A DNA stretch of 64,000 bases. Origin: JALORV01 sp963702595. GTDB lineage: Bacteria > Pseudomonadota > Gammaproteobacteria > Burkholderiales > Burkholderiaceae_F. How positions within the stretch are numbered: the stretch's first letter is position 1; every line of letters begins with the position of its first letter. The notes under the pieces were generated by a model. The model was not told the DNA's origin, ran no database searches, and saw only the letters and a list, made by a program, of their open reading frames with translations. This document shows, in pieces, positions 52,609 to 62,299 of this stretch. The stretch is taken from assembly GCA_963702595.1 (NCBI GenBank), contig CAVPDC010000012.1:60148-124147 (forward strand), written 5' to 3'. The position numbers were made by a program, and so were the translations under genes.

Positions 52609-54489
52609 CTATGCCTTTTCCTTGACGTAGATCCCGGGCGCCGGCACGGTCGGCTTGTACTTGGCATCGCCGTATTGCTTTGGTGCGGGTTTGAGCGGTC
52701 CCGAGTAGTGCGCCAGCCAGCGGCTCCAGTCCGGCCACCAGCTGCCCGGATGCTCCATTGCACTGTTGAACCAGGCATCGGAGTTGGCTGGCAACGTGTC
52801 GTCAGCGCCGGCCCAGTAATTGCGCTTGTTCTTCGTCGGCGGATTGATCGTGCCGGCAATGTGCCCGCTGGCGCCCAGCACGTATCGCACGCCGCCCGCC
52901 TTGCCACCGCCCGGCAGAGTGCGAGCCGACGCGTACGCCGCCTTCCACGGCACGATGTGATCTTCCTTCGCGGCAAAGACGTACGTCGGGACCTGGATCC
53001 GGCCCAGGTCGATCGACTGGCCGCAGCAGTGCAGCTTGCCCGGGACGCGCAGGTTGTTCTCGAGATACATGTTGCGCAGGTACCAGGAGTACATCGGCCC
53101 AGGCAGGCTGGTGCTGTCGCCGTTCCAGTAGAGCAGGTCGAACGCGGGCGGCGACTTGCCCTCGAGGTAGTTGCTGACGACGTAATTCCAGACCAGGTCG
53201 TTGGGCCGCAGGCTCGAGAAAGTGTTTCCGAGTTCGAGCCCCGGCATGATGCCGCCGCGCGCGAACTGCTGCTCGCGCAGACGCACCTGGGCCTCGTCGA
53301 TGAAGACATCGAGCACGCCCGCATCCTCGAAGTCGAGCAGCGCCGTCATCATCGTTAGGCTCGTAAGCGGCTGCTCGCCGCGCGCGTACATCACGGCCAG
53401 TGCATTCGCGATCAGTGTGCCTCCGACGCAGAAGCCGAGCGCATTGATCTGCTTGCTGCCCGTGATCTCCTGCACACTGTGGATCGCGGTGATGACCCCC
53501 TTGTCGAGGTAGTCGTCCCAGGTGACATGCGCCTCGGGCTGCTTCGGGTTCTTCCACGACACCACGAACACCGTGTGGCCCTGCTCGACCGCATAGCGGA
53601 TGAACGAGTTCTCGGGTTGCAGGTCGAGGATGTAGAACTTGTTGATGCACGGCGGCACCATGAGGAACGGTCGCGAGTAGACCTTTTCGGTCAGGGGCTT
53701 GTACTGAATCAGCTCGAACAGCTGGTTCGTGAAAACGACCCGCCCCTCACTGGTTGCGACGTTGCGCCCGACCTCGAAGGCGCTCTCATCAGTCATCGAG
53801 ATCTTGCCCTTGCCGATGTCCTTCAGCAGATTGTCGAGTCCGGCCTTGAGACTTTCACCGCTCGTCTCGAGCAGAGTCTGCTGCGCCTTCGGATTGAAGG
53901 CAAAGAAGTTCGCCGGCGAAACCGCATCAACCCACTGGGAGACCGCGAACTTCACGCGCTTGCGCGTCTTCTTGTCGCCCTGGACGCTTTCAGCCAGGCG
54001 GTTCATGAACTCGGAGTTCAGCAGGTACGTGCGCGCGTAGAACGACGCGAGCGAGTTTTTCTGCCAGCTCGGGTCCGAGAAGCGCGGGTCGGATATCGGC
54101 GCGGTCGTGCGTTCAGGATGCGTGAAGAAGTCGTTCCACAGCCCGCTCAACTGTTGGACGTAGTCCTGCTGCATCTCGAGCAGCTTCTCCGGCCCGAGCG
54201 GCATCGCGGTCACCTGCGGCAATGACGATTGCTGCAGCCACGGCAGCGAAAAGTTAAATGGCTCCATGCTGCCAAGCGCGTACACGGCGCCGTGCTTTTC
54301 TGCGGACGCACTCTTCGGAGCCGCGGACGTCGACTCGCCCGATGCCGCCGACCCACCGCGGCGGACTGCCGCGGTCTTGGCCTTCGCCTTGGAGACACGT
54401 TTGCGGGCGCGCCGCGGCATGCTGGCGGATTTGCCGCGAGTGCCGCCTGCTGCGGTCCGGGTTGCGCGTCCGGCCTTTGTAGTCGCCAT
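52609..54489 (-). CDS. phaC: Class I poly(3-hydroxyalkanoate) synthase
   Basis: Polymerase of 626 residues that builds PHB from hydroxybutyryl-CoA on granules. The lipase-like box reads NALGFCVGGTLIANA with catalytic Cys354; the catalytic Asp lies in AAKEDHIVPW and the His in ASGHIAG. The first about 75 residues are an added Ala/Lys/Arg/Ser-rich, histone-like segment (ARKRVSKAKAKTAAVRRGG), before the usual PFNFSLPWLQQ region. ATG 54489 follows GGAGGAG. First gene of phaCAB. Confidence 0.96.
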   Translation of the reverse strand: MATTKAGRATRTAAGGTRGKSASMPRRARKRVSKAKAKTAAVRRGGSAASGESTSAAPKSASAEKHGAVYALGSMEPFNFSLPWLQQSSLPQVTAMPLGPEKLLEMQQDYVQQLSGLWNDFFTHPERTTAPISDPRFSDPSWQKNSLASFYARTYLLNSEFMNRLAESVQGDKKTRKRVKFAVSQWVDAVSPANFFAFNPKAQQTLLETSGESLKAGLDNLLKDIGKGKISMTDESAFEVGRNVATSEGRVVFTNQLFELIQYKPLTEKVYSRPFLMVPPCINKFYILDLQPENSFIRYAVEQGHTVFVVSWKNPKQPEAHVTWDDYLDKGVITAIHSVQEITGSKQINALGFCVGGTLIANALAVMYARGEQPLTSLTMMTALLDFEDAGVLDVFIDEAQVRLREQQFARGGIMPGLELGNTFSSLRPNDLVWNYVVSNYLEGKSPPAFDLLYWNGDSTSLPGPMYSWYLRNMYLENNLRVPGKLHCCGQSIDLGRIQVPTYVFAAKEDHIVPWKAAYASARTLPGGGKAGGVRYVLGASGHIAGTINPPTKNKRNYWAGADDTLPANSDAWFNSAMEHPGSWWPDWSRWLAHYSGPLKPAPKQYGDAKYKPTVPAPGIYVKEKA

Positions 54490-54631
54490 GTCTCCTCCGG
54501 TGTCGGTGGCCGGTGGACCGAATGATCCCAGCGGCTCTAGCTCAATCTTGCGATTCTCCACAAGGCGCCGAGCATGGTCAAACCAGTCACTCCGCCAGTC
54601 CGATCCGTTTGCATTCGGCTCGTTCGACTCG

Positions 54632-55405
54632 TCAGACGGTGCGCTGGCGATCGATCCAGACCAGTGCTGCATGGCGGCCCGTGACGCGGTCGCGCCGGTG
54701 ACTGTAGAAGCGGTCGGGGTCGCAGTATGTGCAGACGCCGCCACCGACCACTGCATCGACCCCTGCTGCGGCCAGCGCCATGCGGCCGAGCGCGAACAGG
54801 TCAGCGCGATACTTGCCCGCGCCGGCAGGCACGAAAGCCGCTGCCGCGCCCTCCAGACCCGCCGTCATGGCCTGCAGCACGTCGCCCCCGACCTCGAAGT
54901 GATCCGGCCCGATGGCGGGTCCGAGATAAGCGATGAGCCGTGCGTCCGGCTCGCGCAGCCGTTCCCGCATCGCCAGGACCGTGGCCTGCAGGATGCCTGC
55001 CGCGAGGCCGCGCCACCCGGCGTGCGCCACGCCCACACAGCGACCGCGCTCGTCTGCGAGCAACACCGGCATGCAGTCGGCCACCATGACCACCGCCACC
55101 GTGCCGGGTTGGTCGGTCACGGCCGCGTCCGCTTCCACGATCCCGTCCACTGTGGCGGCGTCGACCACCCGGGCACCGTGCACCTGCCTGAGCCAGCGCG
55201 GTTCACTGGGCAGGAGCTCGCGCAGGCGTGCCCGGTTGGCCGCGACGATGGAGACGTCATCTCCGGAGCCGAGCCCGAGGTTCATTCCATCGCAATTCGG
55301 CGCACCGTAGGCGCCGGTCGAAGAGCCGCCCGCGCGCGTCGTGATGATTGCCTGCACGCCCGGCGCCACGGGCCAGTCAGGGCGGATCCAGTCGGTCGAC
55401 GTCAT
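54632..55405 (-). CDS. pgeF: Peptidoglycan editing factor / laccase-domain protein
   Basis: A 257-residue protein of the YfiH/PgeF family, which removes wrongly built peptidoglycan precursors or acts as a purine phosphorylase. The zinc site is visible: VHGARVVDAATV, then VADCMPVLLAD, GVAHAGWRGLAAGI, and the C-terminal TYCDPDRFYSHRRDRVTGR. It overlaps rluD by 4 bases and follows it, as in many betaproteobacteria. Confidence 0.94.
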   Translation of the reverse strand: MTSTDWIRPDWPVAPGVQAIITTRAGGSSTGAYGAPNCDGMNLGLGSGDDVSIVAANRARLRELLPSEPRWLRQVHGARVVDAATVDGIVEADAAVTDQPGTVAVVMVADCMPVLLADERGRCVGVAHAGWRGLAAGILQATVLAMRERLREPDARLIAYLGPAIGPDHFEVGGDVLQAMTAGLEGAAAAFVPAGAGKYRADLFALGRMALAAAGVDAVVGGGVCTYCDPDRFYSHRRDRVTGRHAALVWIDRQRTV

Positions 55406-56475
55406 GCATCGCCCGGAAGCGTGGCGGGTCGGTCCGTCGGCCCAAACTCCAGCGATCGCATCAGCTCGGCAAGGTCAGCCGGCGGTGCACGAAACCACTG
55501 CCTCGGCAACCGCGTACGTGGGTGCACGAGCCCGAGTCGGCACGCGTGCAGCGCCTGTCGGCCGAAGGCACGCCATGCAACCGTCGGATCTGCCGACGGC
55601 AGCCTGCGCCGGTAGACCGGATCGCCGATCAACGGATGGCCAAGATGCTCGAGATGCACGCGGATCTGGTGCGTGCGGCCCGTGTCGAGGCGGCATGCCA
55701 GCCAGGACAGGGTTGCATTGCCCTGTCGCACCGACCCCAGGTTCCGGTACTGGGTGTGCGCCGAACGCGCATTGGACGCGTGGCTGACCTTGAAGCGCAG
55801 CGGGTTGCGCGGATCACGTCCAATCGGCGCATCGATGCTGCCGTGGCGCCGCGGCTCCCCAAGGACGATGGCCCAGTATTCGCGTCGCACGGTGCGCGCC
55901 TGCAACTGGCGCACGAGATCGGCCTGCGCCGCCAGCGTGCGCGCGACGACCATCAGGCCCGAGGTCCCAGCGTCGAGTCGATGCACGATGCCGGCGCGCG
56001 GCACGCCAGCGAGTTCGGGGGCATAGGCCAGGAGCCCGTTGAGCAGCGTGCCGGACCAGTGACCTGCCGCCGGGTGGACCACCAGGCCAGGCGGCTTGTC
56101 GATGACGAGAATGTCCGCGTCCTCAAACAGCACGGCGAGCGGCATCGGCTCCGGCAGGTAGGCCTTGGCATCCGGCGCGGGCTGCGGTTCGAGCTCCACC
56201 AGATCGCCGGTTGCCAGCTCGTGCCGCGGACGGACGACGGCGCCATTGACGCGCACCGCGCCGTCTTCCACCCACTGCTTGAGGCGGGTGCGCGAAATGT
56301 CAGGCATCCACCGCACGAGCGCCTTGTCGAGCCGCTCCCCAGCCATTGCGGGATCTACGCTGAAGCGACGCCGCGAATCGACTTCGCTATCGTCGATCAG
56401 CAGGTCCGCTTCGTCTTCCGCGACCGGGTCAACCGAGAGCGAACCGTATACTTCAGTGCTGGACAACAGGAGCAC
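55402..56475 (-). CDS. rluD: 23S rRNA pseudouridine synthase
   Basis: RluD-type enzyme of up to 357 residues, modifying helix 69 of 23S rRNA. An S4 domain (LDKALVRWMPDISRTRLKQW) is followed by the catalytic domain, with the active Asp in HRLDAGTSGLMVVAR, and KRPPGL-like DKPPGLVVHPAAGHW. The true start may be later than 56475, since the first 35 residues are acidic and poorly conserved. It diverges from bamD; only 8 bases separate the starts as called, so both promoters overlap. Confidence 0.94.
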   Translation of the reverse strand: MLLLSSTEVYGSLSVDPVAEDEADLLIDDSEVDSRRRFSVDPAMAGERLDKALVRWMPDISRTRLKQWVEDGAVRVNGAVVRPRHELATGDLVELEPQPAPDAKAYLPEPMPLAVLFEDADILVIDKPPGLVVHPAAGHWSGTLLNGLLAYAPELAGVPRAGIVHRLDAGTSGLMVVARTLAAQADLVRQLQARTVRREYWAIVLGEPRRHGSIDAPIGRDPRNPLRFKVSHASNARSAHTQYRNLGSVRQGNATLSWLACRLDTGRTHQIRVHLEHLGHPLIGDPVYRRRLPSADPTVAWRAFGRQALHACRLGLVHPRTRLPRQWFRAPPADLAELMRSLEFGPTDRPATLPGDA

Positions 56476-56483
56476 CCTGAGCG

Positions 56484-57284
56484 ATGGTTGGTTTCAATTC
56501 CTGGACGGCGCCGCTGCTGCGGCGCATCGCGATCGTGCTCGCGGCGCTCGCCCTCGGAGGGTGCAGCTGGCTCGGGATGGACGAGCTATTCCAGAAGGAC
56601 AACACGGCCAAGTGGGATGCGGACCGATTGTACTCGGAGGCACGCGCCGAACTGTCGGCCGGCAACTGGGTCAAGGCGCGCGAGTACTACCAGAAGCTGG
56701 AGGCGCGTTATCCCTTCGGCCGGCATGCGCAACAGGCGCTGATGGAGATCGCCTACACCTACTACAAGGAGGGCGAGACAGCGCAGGCCGTCCAGACGGC
56801 GGACCGCTTCATCCGCCAGTATCCAAACAATCCCAATGTCGACTACATGTACTACCTGAAGGGACTGGCCGGGTTCGGCGAAGAAGCGGGCCTGCTCGGG
56901 CGTTTGATCTCGCAGGACATCTCGCAGCGTGACGCGAAAGGTGCGCGGGAGTCGTACGACGCCTTCCGCGAACTGGTCACGCGCTTCCCGGACAGCAAGT
57001 ACGCCGATGACGCGCGTGCCCGCATGCGCTACCTGATCAACTCGCTCGCCAATGCAGAACTGAGCGCCGCCAATTTCTACTACGTGCGCAAGGCTTACAT
57101 TGCCGCCATCCAGCGGGCGCAGATCGTCGTTCGGGACTTCCAGACTTCGCCGGCGTCGGAGGACGCGCTGATCCTGATGGCGAAGTCCTACCAGGCGCTG
57201 GAGATGCCCGACCTGCAGGCCGACGTCGAACGCGTTCTCGCGCTCAACTTTCCGGAAAGCCAGTACCTGCGCGCCCGTCGCTGA
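56484..57284 (+). CDS. bamD: Outer-membrane assembly factor BamD
   Basis: Lipoprotein of 266 residues, part of the BAM complex that inserts outer-membrane barrels. The lipobox LGGCSW lies near residue 28. Five TPR-like helical pairs follow, among them LYSEARAELSAGNWVKAREYY and YPFGRHAQQALMEIAYTYYK, plus DYMYYLKGLAGF. The divergent neighbour rluD and the order bamD/rluD/pgeF/phaC match other Burkholderiales. Confidence 0.96.
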   Translation: MVGFNSWTAPLLRRIAIVLAALALGGCSWLGMDELFQKDNTAKWDADRLYSEARAELSAGNWVKAREYYQKLEARYPFGRHAQQALMEIAYTYYKEGETAQAVQTADRFIRQYPNNPNVDYMYYLKGLAGFGEEAGLLGRLISQDISQRDAKGARESYDAFRELVTRFPDSKYADDARARMRYLINSLANAELSAANFYYVRKAYIAAIQRAQIVVRDFQTSPASEDALILMAKSYQALEMPDLQADVERVLALNFPESQYLRARR

Positions 57285-59318
57285 TCACTCTGCAGGTGCG
57301 CGGCGCCGTGTCAGGAAATCGATCGCGTCGTCCTCGCTTCGCGTTCGCGTGAAGGGCGGCAGGCTTGACAGCACGGTGCGGCCGTAGGATTTCGTCAGCA
57401 CGCGCTCGTCGAGGATCATCAGTACGCCGCGGTCATGTTCGTCGCGGATCAGGCGACCGGCGCCCTGCTTCAGCAGCATCACCGCCTCGGGCAGCTGGTA
57501 CTCGTTGAAGGGGTTGCGTCCGGCGCGCCGCAAAAGTCGAATCTTGGCGTCGACGACGGGATCGTCGGGTGGGGCGAACGGCAGCTTGTCGATGACGACC
57601 AGCGACAGCGCATCACCACGGATGTCGATGCCTTCCCAGAAGGTGACGCTGCCCACCAGCACCGCGTTGCCGGCGCCACGGAATCCGTCCAGCAAGGCAC
57701 GCCGGCTGCCGGTGCCCTGCACGAACAGCGGCAGCGGGAGCGCATCCTCGTCCATCAGCTGCTGCAGGCGCGCAGAGACGCGATCGACCGCCCGCAGTGT
57801 CGTGCAGAGCAGAAACGCTCGACCACCGTTGGCCTTGACGAGCGGCCACGCCGCCTCCGCGACCCGTTCCGGGAAGCGGGTGTCATAGGGCGACGGCATC
57901 GACGGCGGAAGATAGAGAAGCGCCTGCCGGGCAAAATCGAATGGACTGTCCCAGCGCGCCGTCTGCACGTCGTCGATGCCGAGTTCGGAGAGATAGTGGT
58001 CGAATCGGCCGCCAGTGGTCAGCGTCGCAGAGGTCAGGATCCATGCCTGCGACTGCGCCGCGCGCGCGCGCGCCAGGGCATGGCCAGCGGCCAGCGGTGT
58101 CTTGTGGAACTGCGCTCCGTGCGCCGTGACCGCGATCCAGCGCACGGTCGGCTCCGCGTCCGGGTCTGGTGGGACACCGTCATCGTCGGCGCCGGTGCGC
58201 AACGCGTCCTGCCAGTCACTCAGGGCGCGCCTGAGCTCCGCCACGCGCGGTCCGATCAAGTCGAGCTCGGGATCACGGCCACGATTGATTTCCACCGCGC
58301 GCGCGAGTTCGGCAACTTCCCGGTCCACTTCTGCCAGCGATTCCAGCAAACGGCCGGCGTGCGGCAGGCGCGCCAGCGGCACGCGCGCTCCGGCTGCGAG
58401 GCCCAGATCAGCGAGGGCAAGCCGGACGTCCCGCACGGCGCGCTCGAGGCGGGATGTCAGCGTCGTCCACGAAGCGCCGTCGGAGGCACGTGCGAGGCCG
58501 AGTGCGCGGCAGTCGCGCGCCAGCTCGAGCCACTGCGCGAGGGACAGCGAGCTGCCGAAGAAGTCAGCCGCGATATCCGGTAACTGATGCGCCTCGTCCA
58601 GCACAACCGTGTCGACCGTCGGCAGGAAATCCCGGATGGCGTCGTCACGCAGCGCGAGATCGGCCAGGAACAGATGATGGTTGACGACGACAATGTCGGC
58701 GGCCTGTGCCTCGCGCCGCGCCTTGAAGACAAAGCACTCCGTCAGACGCGGGCACTCGGCGCCGAGGCAGTTGTCGCGCGTCGACGTGACCAGCGGCCAG
58801 ATGGCTGCGCCCTCGGGGACTTCGGCGAGTTCCGCGCGATCGCCGCTCGTCGTCGTGCCGGCGAAGCGCAGGACCGCGCGGAGCTGCCGGGCATCTTCGC
58901 GCGTCGCGACCAGGGCGTCCGCTTCCGCCCGCGCCAGCCGATACAGGCAAAGATAGTTGGCGCGCCCCTTGAGCAGCGCCGTGGCCGCGCTCAGTTTCAG
59001 GGCTTTGAGCACTGCCGGCAGGTCCTTGCGATAGAGCTGGTCCTGCAGCGGCTTGGTACCGGTCGAAATGAGCAGCTTGCCGCCGGCGAGCAGCGCCGGC
59101 ACGAGATAGGCAAAGGTCTTGCCGGTGCCAGTGCCCGCCTCGGCCACGAGCGTTCCACCGTGTTGTATGACCCGGTGCACGGCGGCTGCCATCTCGGCCT
59201 GGGAGCCGCGCGGCACGAAACCCGGCACCGCAGACGAGAGCGCGCCGTCGGCTGCGAAGGCCTGCGTGACTTGAAGGTCCGTGGAAGGAGCGGCCGCCCC
59301 CGTGGCGGGCCGACTCAC
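57285..59318 (-). CDS. DinG/YoaA-type ATP-dependent helicase
   Basis: XPD-like helicase of 677 residues. Walker A is EAGTGTGKTFAYL (Lys67), and the DEAH box is VVLDEAHQLPD. Cysteines for a 4Fe-4S cluster lie in NYLCLYR and the NCLGAECPRLTECFVF region between them. Motifs near the end include GSVTFWEGIDIRG and LKQGAGRLIRDEHDRGVL. Length and order fit YoaA rather than the longer DinG. It ends 1 base after bamD (convergent) and overlaps the YdcH gene by 4 bases. Confidence 0.93.
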   Translation of the reverse strand: MSRPATGAAAPSTDLQVTQAFAADGALSSAVPGFVPRGSQAEMAAAVHRVIQHGGTLVAEAGTGTGKTFAYLVPALLAGGKLLISTGTKPLQDQLYRKDLPAVLKALKLSAATALLKGRANYLCLYRLARAEADALVATREDARQLRAVLRFAGTTTSGDRAELAEVPEGAAIWPLVTSTRDNCLGAECPRLTECFVFKARREAQAADIVVVNHHLFLADLALRDDAIRDFLPTVDTVVLDEAHQLPDIAADFFGSSLSLAQWLELARDCRALGLARASDGASWTTLTSRLERAVRDVRLALADLGLAAGARVPLARLPHAGRLLESLAEVDREVAELARAVEINRGRDPELDLIGPRVAELRRALSDWQDALRTGADDDGVPPDPDAEPTVRWIAVTAHGAQFHKTPLAAGHALARARAAQSQAWILTSATLTTGGRFDHYLSELGIDDVQTARWDSPFDFARQALLYLPPSMPSPYDTRFPERVAEAAWPLVKANGGRAFLLCTTLRAVDRVSARLQQLMDEDALPLPLFVQGTGSRRALLDGFRGAGNAVLVGSVTFWEGIDIRGDALSLVVIDKLPFAPPDDPVVDAKIRLLRRAGRNPFNEYQLPEAVMLLKQGAGRLIRDEHDRGVLMILDERVLTKSYGRTVLSSLPPFTRTRSEDDAIDFLTRRRAPAE

Positions 59319-59512
59319 GCTGGAATGTCGGGGACCAGGCGCATTTCGAGCAAACGCACCGAGTCCTTGATCTGCAGCTTGCGCTTCTTCATCCGTCGCA
59401 ACGCCAGTTCATCGACGCCGGGCTGCAACGCGAGCCGCTCGATCGCCTCGTCGAGATCACGGTGCTCGATCTGCAGCTCGATGACGCGCCGCTTGATGTC
59501 GTCCTGGTCCAT
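59315..59512 (-). CDS. YdcH family (DUF465) small protein
   Basis: A 65-residue, wholly helical, charged protein of the DUF465/YdcH family, of unknown role. It has the family core LQIEHRDLDEAIERL and LRRMKKRKLQIKDSV. It is translationally coupled to the helicase gene (4-base overlap). Confidence 0.9.
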   Translation of the reverse strand: MDQDDIKRRVIELQIEHRDLDEAIERLALQPGVDELALRRMKKRKLQIKDSVRLLEMRLVPDIPA

Positions 59513-59619
59513 TCTCAGTGCGAATCGTCAAAGTGGGCCTGAAAAGGGCACGGTACCCGGCGCTCGGCAGTGCACGAGAGCGCCGATGATAGACTTCCTT
59601 CAAAGTCCGATCGACCCGC

Positions 59620-60396
59620 GTGTCCAGCTTCAAAGTCAACGTCTGCGTCGCCCAGCACATCGGGGACAGGCAGGAACAACAAGACCGCGCGGCCATCATC
59701 ACGAGCCCGCGTAATCCGGGCGCCATGCTCGCGATCGTCGCAGACGGCATGGGCGGGCGGACCGGCGGTAGGTTGGCCTCCGACCAGGTCGTCAGCACGG
59801 CCGAAAACCTCTTCAAGGACATGACGGACCGGGACTCGACGTACCGGGACATGCTGCTGCACCTGGCGGCCGAAGCGCACACCGTCATCCGCCTGACTGC
59901 GATCGCCGCCGAAAAGGAGCCGCACAGCACGCTGTGCGCTCTCATCATCAAAAAGAATTACGCGATCTGGGCGAACGCCGGGGACAGCCGCCTGTACTTC
60001 TTCCGCAGCGGACGACTGGTCCATCGCACCGAGGACCACACCTACGCTGAACAGCTTCGGCTGGAAGGCCGTCACGAAGACGCGGAACTCGCTGCCGTCC
60101 GCTACAAGAACATCCTGGTGAGCGCCCTGGGGATCAACAAGAAACCCAAGGTCGCCATCGGCGAGGAAAACGCCCTGCGCGAGGGCGACATGTTCCTGCT
60201 GGCGAGTGATGGGCTTTGGGCGTACTTCGAAGACGACGAGCTCTGCGAGATTCTCTACAGCCAGCCACCGCGCGAGGCCTCGGAGCGCCTCGTTTCGCTG
60301 GCCCGGGAGCGCGCCGAGGGGCGCGGCGACAACTTGTCCATCGTGATCATCCGCCTGGATCCGCAGCCCAAGCAGGCGCTGCGCGGCCAGTCCTAG
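59620..60396 (+). CDS. PP2C-type serine/threonine protein phosphatase
   Basis: Metal-dependent phosphatase of 258 residues that removes phosphate from Ser/Thr residues. Metal-site motifs are in order: VADGMGGRTGGRLAS (about residues 44-58), ANAGDSRLYFF (about 116), SDGLWAYF and RGDNLSIVII near the C-terminus. A FHA or kinase partner is not adjacent, so the signal it reverses is unknown. It overlaps the next gene's stop by 4 bases in convergent orientation. Confidence 0.94.
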   Translation: MSSFKVNVCVAQHIGDRQEQQDRAAIITSPRNPGAMLAIVADGMGGRTGGRLASDQVVSTAENLFKDMTDRDSTYRDMLLHLAAEAHTVIRLTAIAAEKEPHSTLCALIIKKNYAIWANAGDSRLYFFRSGRLVHRTEDHTYAEQLRLEGRHEDAELAAVRYKNILVSALGINKKPKVAIGEENALREGDMFLLASDGLWAYFEDDELCEILYSQPPREASERLVSLARERAEGRGDNLSIVIIRLDPQPKQALRGQS

Positions 60397-61127
60397 CGCG
60401 TCGCCGAGGCAGCGGCCTCTTCCGCGCGCTTGCGCAGCGCTTCGCGCTCGGCCTCTTTCTTTTCCAGGGTCTGCTTGCGCTCGAGTCGCCGGGCTTCACG
60501 CTTCTTGCGCTCCGCCTCGGCGTCCACCGCCCGCTTGGCGGCGTCAGCCTGCTTCTGCTGATACTCGGCCGCGTTCTGCGCGCGGGTGGCCGCATCCTGC
60601 TGTTCCTTCGCGAGCCGGGCGGCATGCTCCTGCTGCTTGCGTTCGTACTCCGCACGGTTCTGTGCGGCTTCCTCGGGAGACCTGTCCGAACTCCTCGTCG
60701 ACGCTTCCGCTCCGCGCTGCTCCGCCTGCTTGCGCGCGGCCGCTTCCTTCCCGGCTCGCCCGGCTTCCTGCGCCGCCCGCTGCTTGTCCTCCTCCGCGCG
60801 GCGCCGGGCCAGGTCCTCCTGATCGAGGCGGCGCTTCGTGTCCTTGGCTTCCAGCTCGATGCGCTGCACATCGCGTCGCGCGAGCTCGCGCTCGCGCCTC
60901 ACCTTCTCACGACAATCGTTGACAAGGACCGTGCGGTAGCACTCGGTATCGCGCGCATCGAAGAGCTTCGTCTGACGCTCCTCCTCCTGCCGAGCCGCCT
61001 TGATGGCAGCGTCGGCTTGCTGGCGCGTCGCGATGCTGCCCGCCGGGAAGCGCGTGGCGAAGTCTTCACCGCGGGCGTAGCCCGTCAGCAGGAGGAGAAT
61101 GGCAAGGATCAGCAGGCGCATGTGCAA
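60393..61127 (-). CDS. Exported coiled-coil protein
   Basis: A 244-residue protein with a signal peptide (MRLLILAILLLLTGYARGE) and then one long highly charged helix, rich in Glu, Arg, Lys, Ala and Gln (EERQTKLFDARDTECYRTVL through KKREARRLERKQTLEKKE). Two cysteines near residues 63 and 71 may form a disulfide. Sequences of this kind occur in many betaproteobacteria and have no known role. The start may be the first or third residue. Confidence 0.8.
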   Translation of the reverse strand: MHMRLLILAILLLLTGYARGEDFATRFPAGSIATRQQADAAIKAARQEEERQTKLFDARDTECYRTVLVNDCREKVRRERELARRDVQRIELEAKDTKRRLDQEDLARRRAEEDKQRAAQEAGRAGKEAAARKQAEQRGAEASTRSSDRSPEEAAQNRAEYERKQQEHAARLAKEQQDAATRAQNAAEYQQKQADAAKRAVDAEAERKKREARRLERKQTLEKKEAEREALRKRAEEAAASATR

Positions 61128-61152
61128 TGAACGTCCGACGCGTCGATTCCGT

Positions 61153-62244
61153 CTACAGGCGGGCGATATTCCTGCGCGCAGACTCGAGATACTCGCGCGA
61201 CTGCATCTCCTCGAGCCGCGACACCGTGCGGGCGAACTCGTTGGCCAGTGCGCCCGATCGGTAAATCTCGCCTGCCGGCACCTCGGCGGACAGAAGCAGC
61301 TTCACGCGGTGATCGTAGAGCACGTCGACCAGCCAGGTGAAACGCCGCGCTTCGGACGCCTGGCCAGCCGACATGCGCGGCACGTTCGACAGCAGCACCG
61401 TATGGAAGCGGGCGGCGAGCTCCAGATAGTCGTTCTGCGAGCGTGGTCCACCGCACAGTACCGCGAAGTCGAACCAGACCACGCCACCGGCACGGCGGCG
61501 CGCTCGGATCTGGCGCGCCTCGATCGTCAGCACGGGGTCGTCGTCATCGGTTTCGGCCACGCGCTCGAACGCCGCCGTCAGCGCCGCTTCGGCCGCCACG
61601 CCCCACGGCGTCAGGTAAGCCTCGATGCGCTCCATCGCACGCTTGCGATAGTCGACGCCGCCGTCCACGTGCACGACGTCGAGCCGCTCCTTCAGCAGCG
61701 CGATCGCCGGCAGCATGCGGTCGCGGTGCAGGCCGTCGGGGTAAAGGGCGTCCGGCGCGTAGTTGGAAGTCATGACCAGCCCGACATTGAGCGCAAACAG
61801 CCGCTCGAGCAGGCGATACAGGATCATCGCATCGGCGATGTCGGAGACATGGAACTCGTCGAAGCAGATCAGGCGATGGCGCCGCGCGATCCGGCGTGCG
61901 ACCTCGTCGAGCGGATCGGCGGTTCCCCTCAGCTCGTGCAGCTCCGCATGGACGCTGCGCATGAATTCGTGGAAATGCACGCGCGTCTTGCGTATCAACG
62001 GCACTGCGGCGAAGAGCGCATCCATCAGGAAACTCTTGCCGCGGCCGACGTCGCCCCACAGGTAGACACCGCGGGGCACCGGCGGGCGCACCAGCAGTTT
62101 CTTCAGCGCGCTGGAGCGATGCGCCTTGTAGCTGGCCCACTCGTCCTGCAGTTGCTGCAGCCGGACCGCGGCCCGCTCCTGGGCCGCATCGAGCGAGTAG
62201 CCACGCTGGGCCAGCAAAGCGTCAAGCTGGGAGCGGAACGGCAC
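61153..62244 (-). CDS. zapE: Cell division protein ZapE (AFG1-like ATPase)
   Basis: AAA-like ATPase of about 363 residues that acts at the division ring. Walker A is LWGDVGRGKSFLMD, Walker B ICFDEFHVSDIADAM, and later motifs are VMTSNYAPDALYPDGL and RRFTWLVDVLYDHRVKLLLSA (sensor region). GTG 62244 is chosen as it begins the first conserved helix (FRSQLDALLAQRGYSLD); the open frame upstream to 62373 overlaps the lpdA end. No Shine-Dalgarno is obvious. Confidence 0.92.
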   Translation of the reverse strand: MPFRSQLDALLAQRGYSLDAAQERAAVRLQQLQDEWASYKAHRSSALKKLLVRPPVPRGVYLWGDVGRGKSFLMDALFAAVPLIRKTRVHFHEFMRSVHAELHELRGTADPLDEVARRIARRHRLICFDEFHVSDIADAMILYRLLERLFALNVGLVMTSNYAPDALYPDGLHRDRMLPAIALLKERLDVVHVDGGVDYRKRAMERIEAYLTPWGVAAEAALTAAFERVAETDDDDPVLTIEARQIRARRRAGGVVWFDFAVLCGGPRSQNDYLELAARFHTVLLSNVPRMSAGQASEARRFTWLVDVLYDHRVKLLLSAEVPAGEIYRSGALANEFARTVSRLEEMQSREYLESARRNIARL

Positions 62245-62299
62245 GCGGTGCGGCGAGTGTGGCGTTGACTGACGACGGTCCGGTGCTCGAAGCGTGCAC

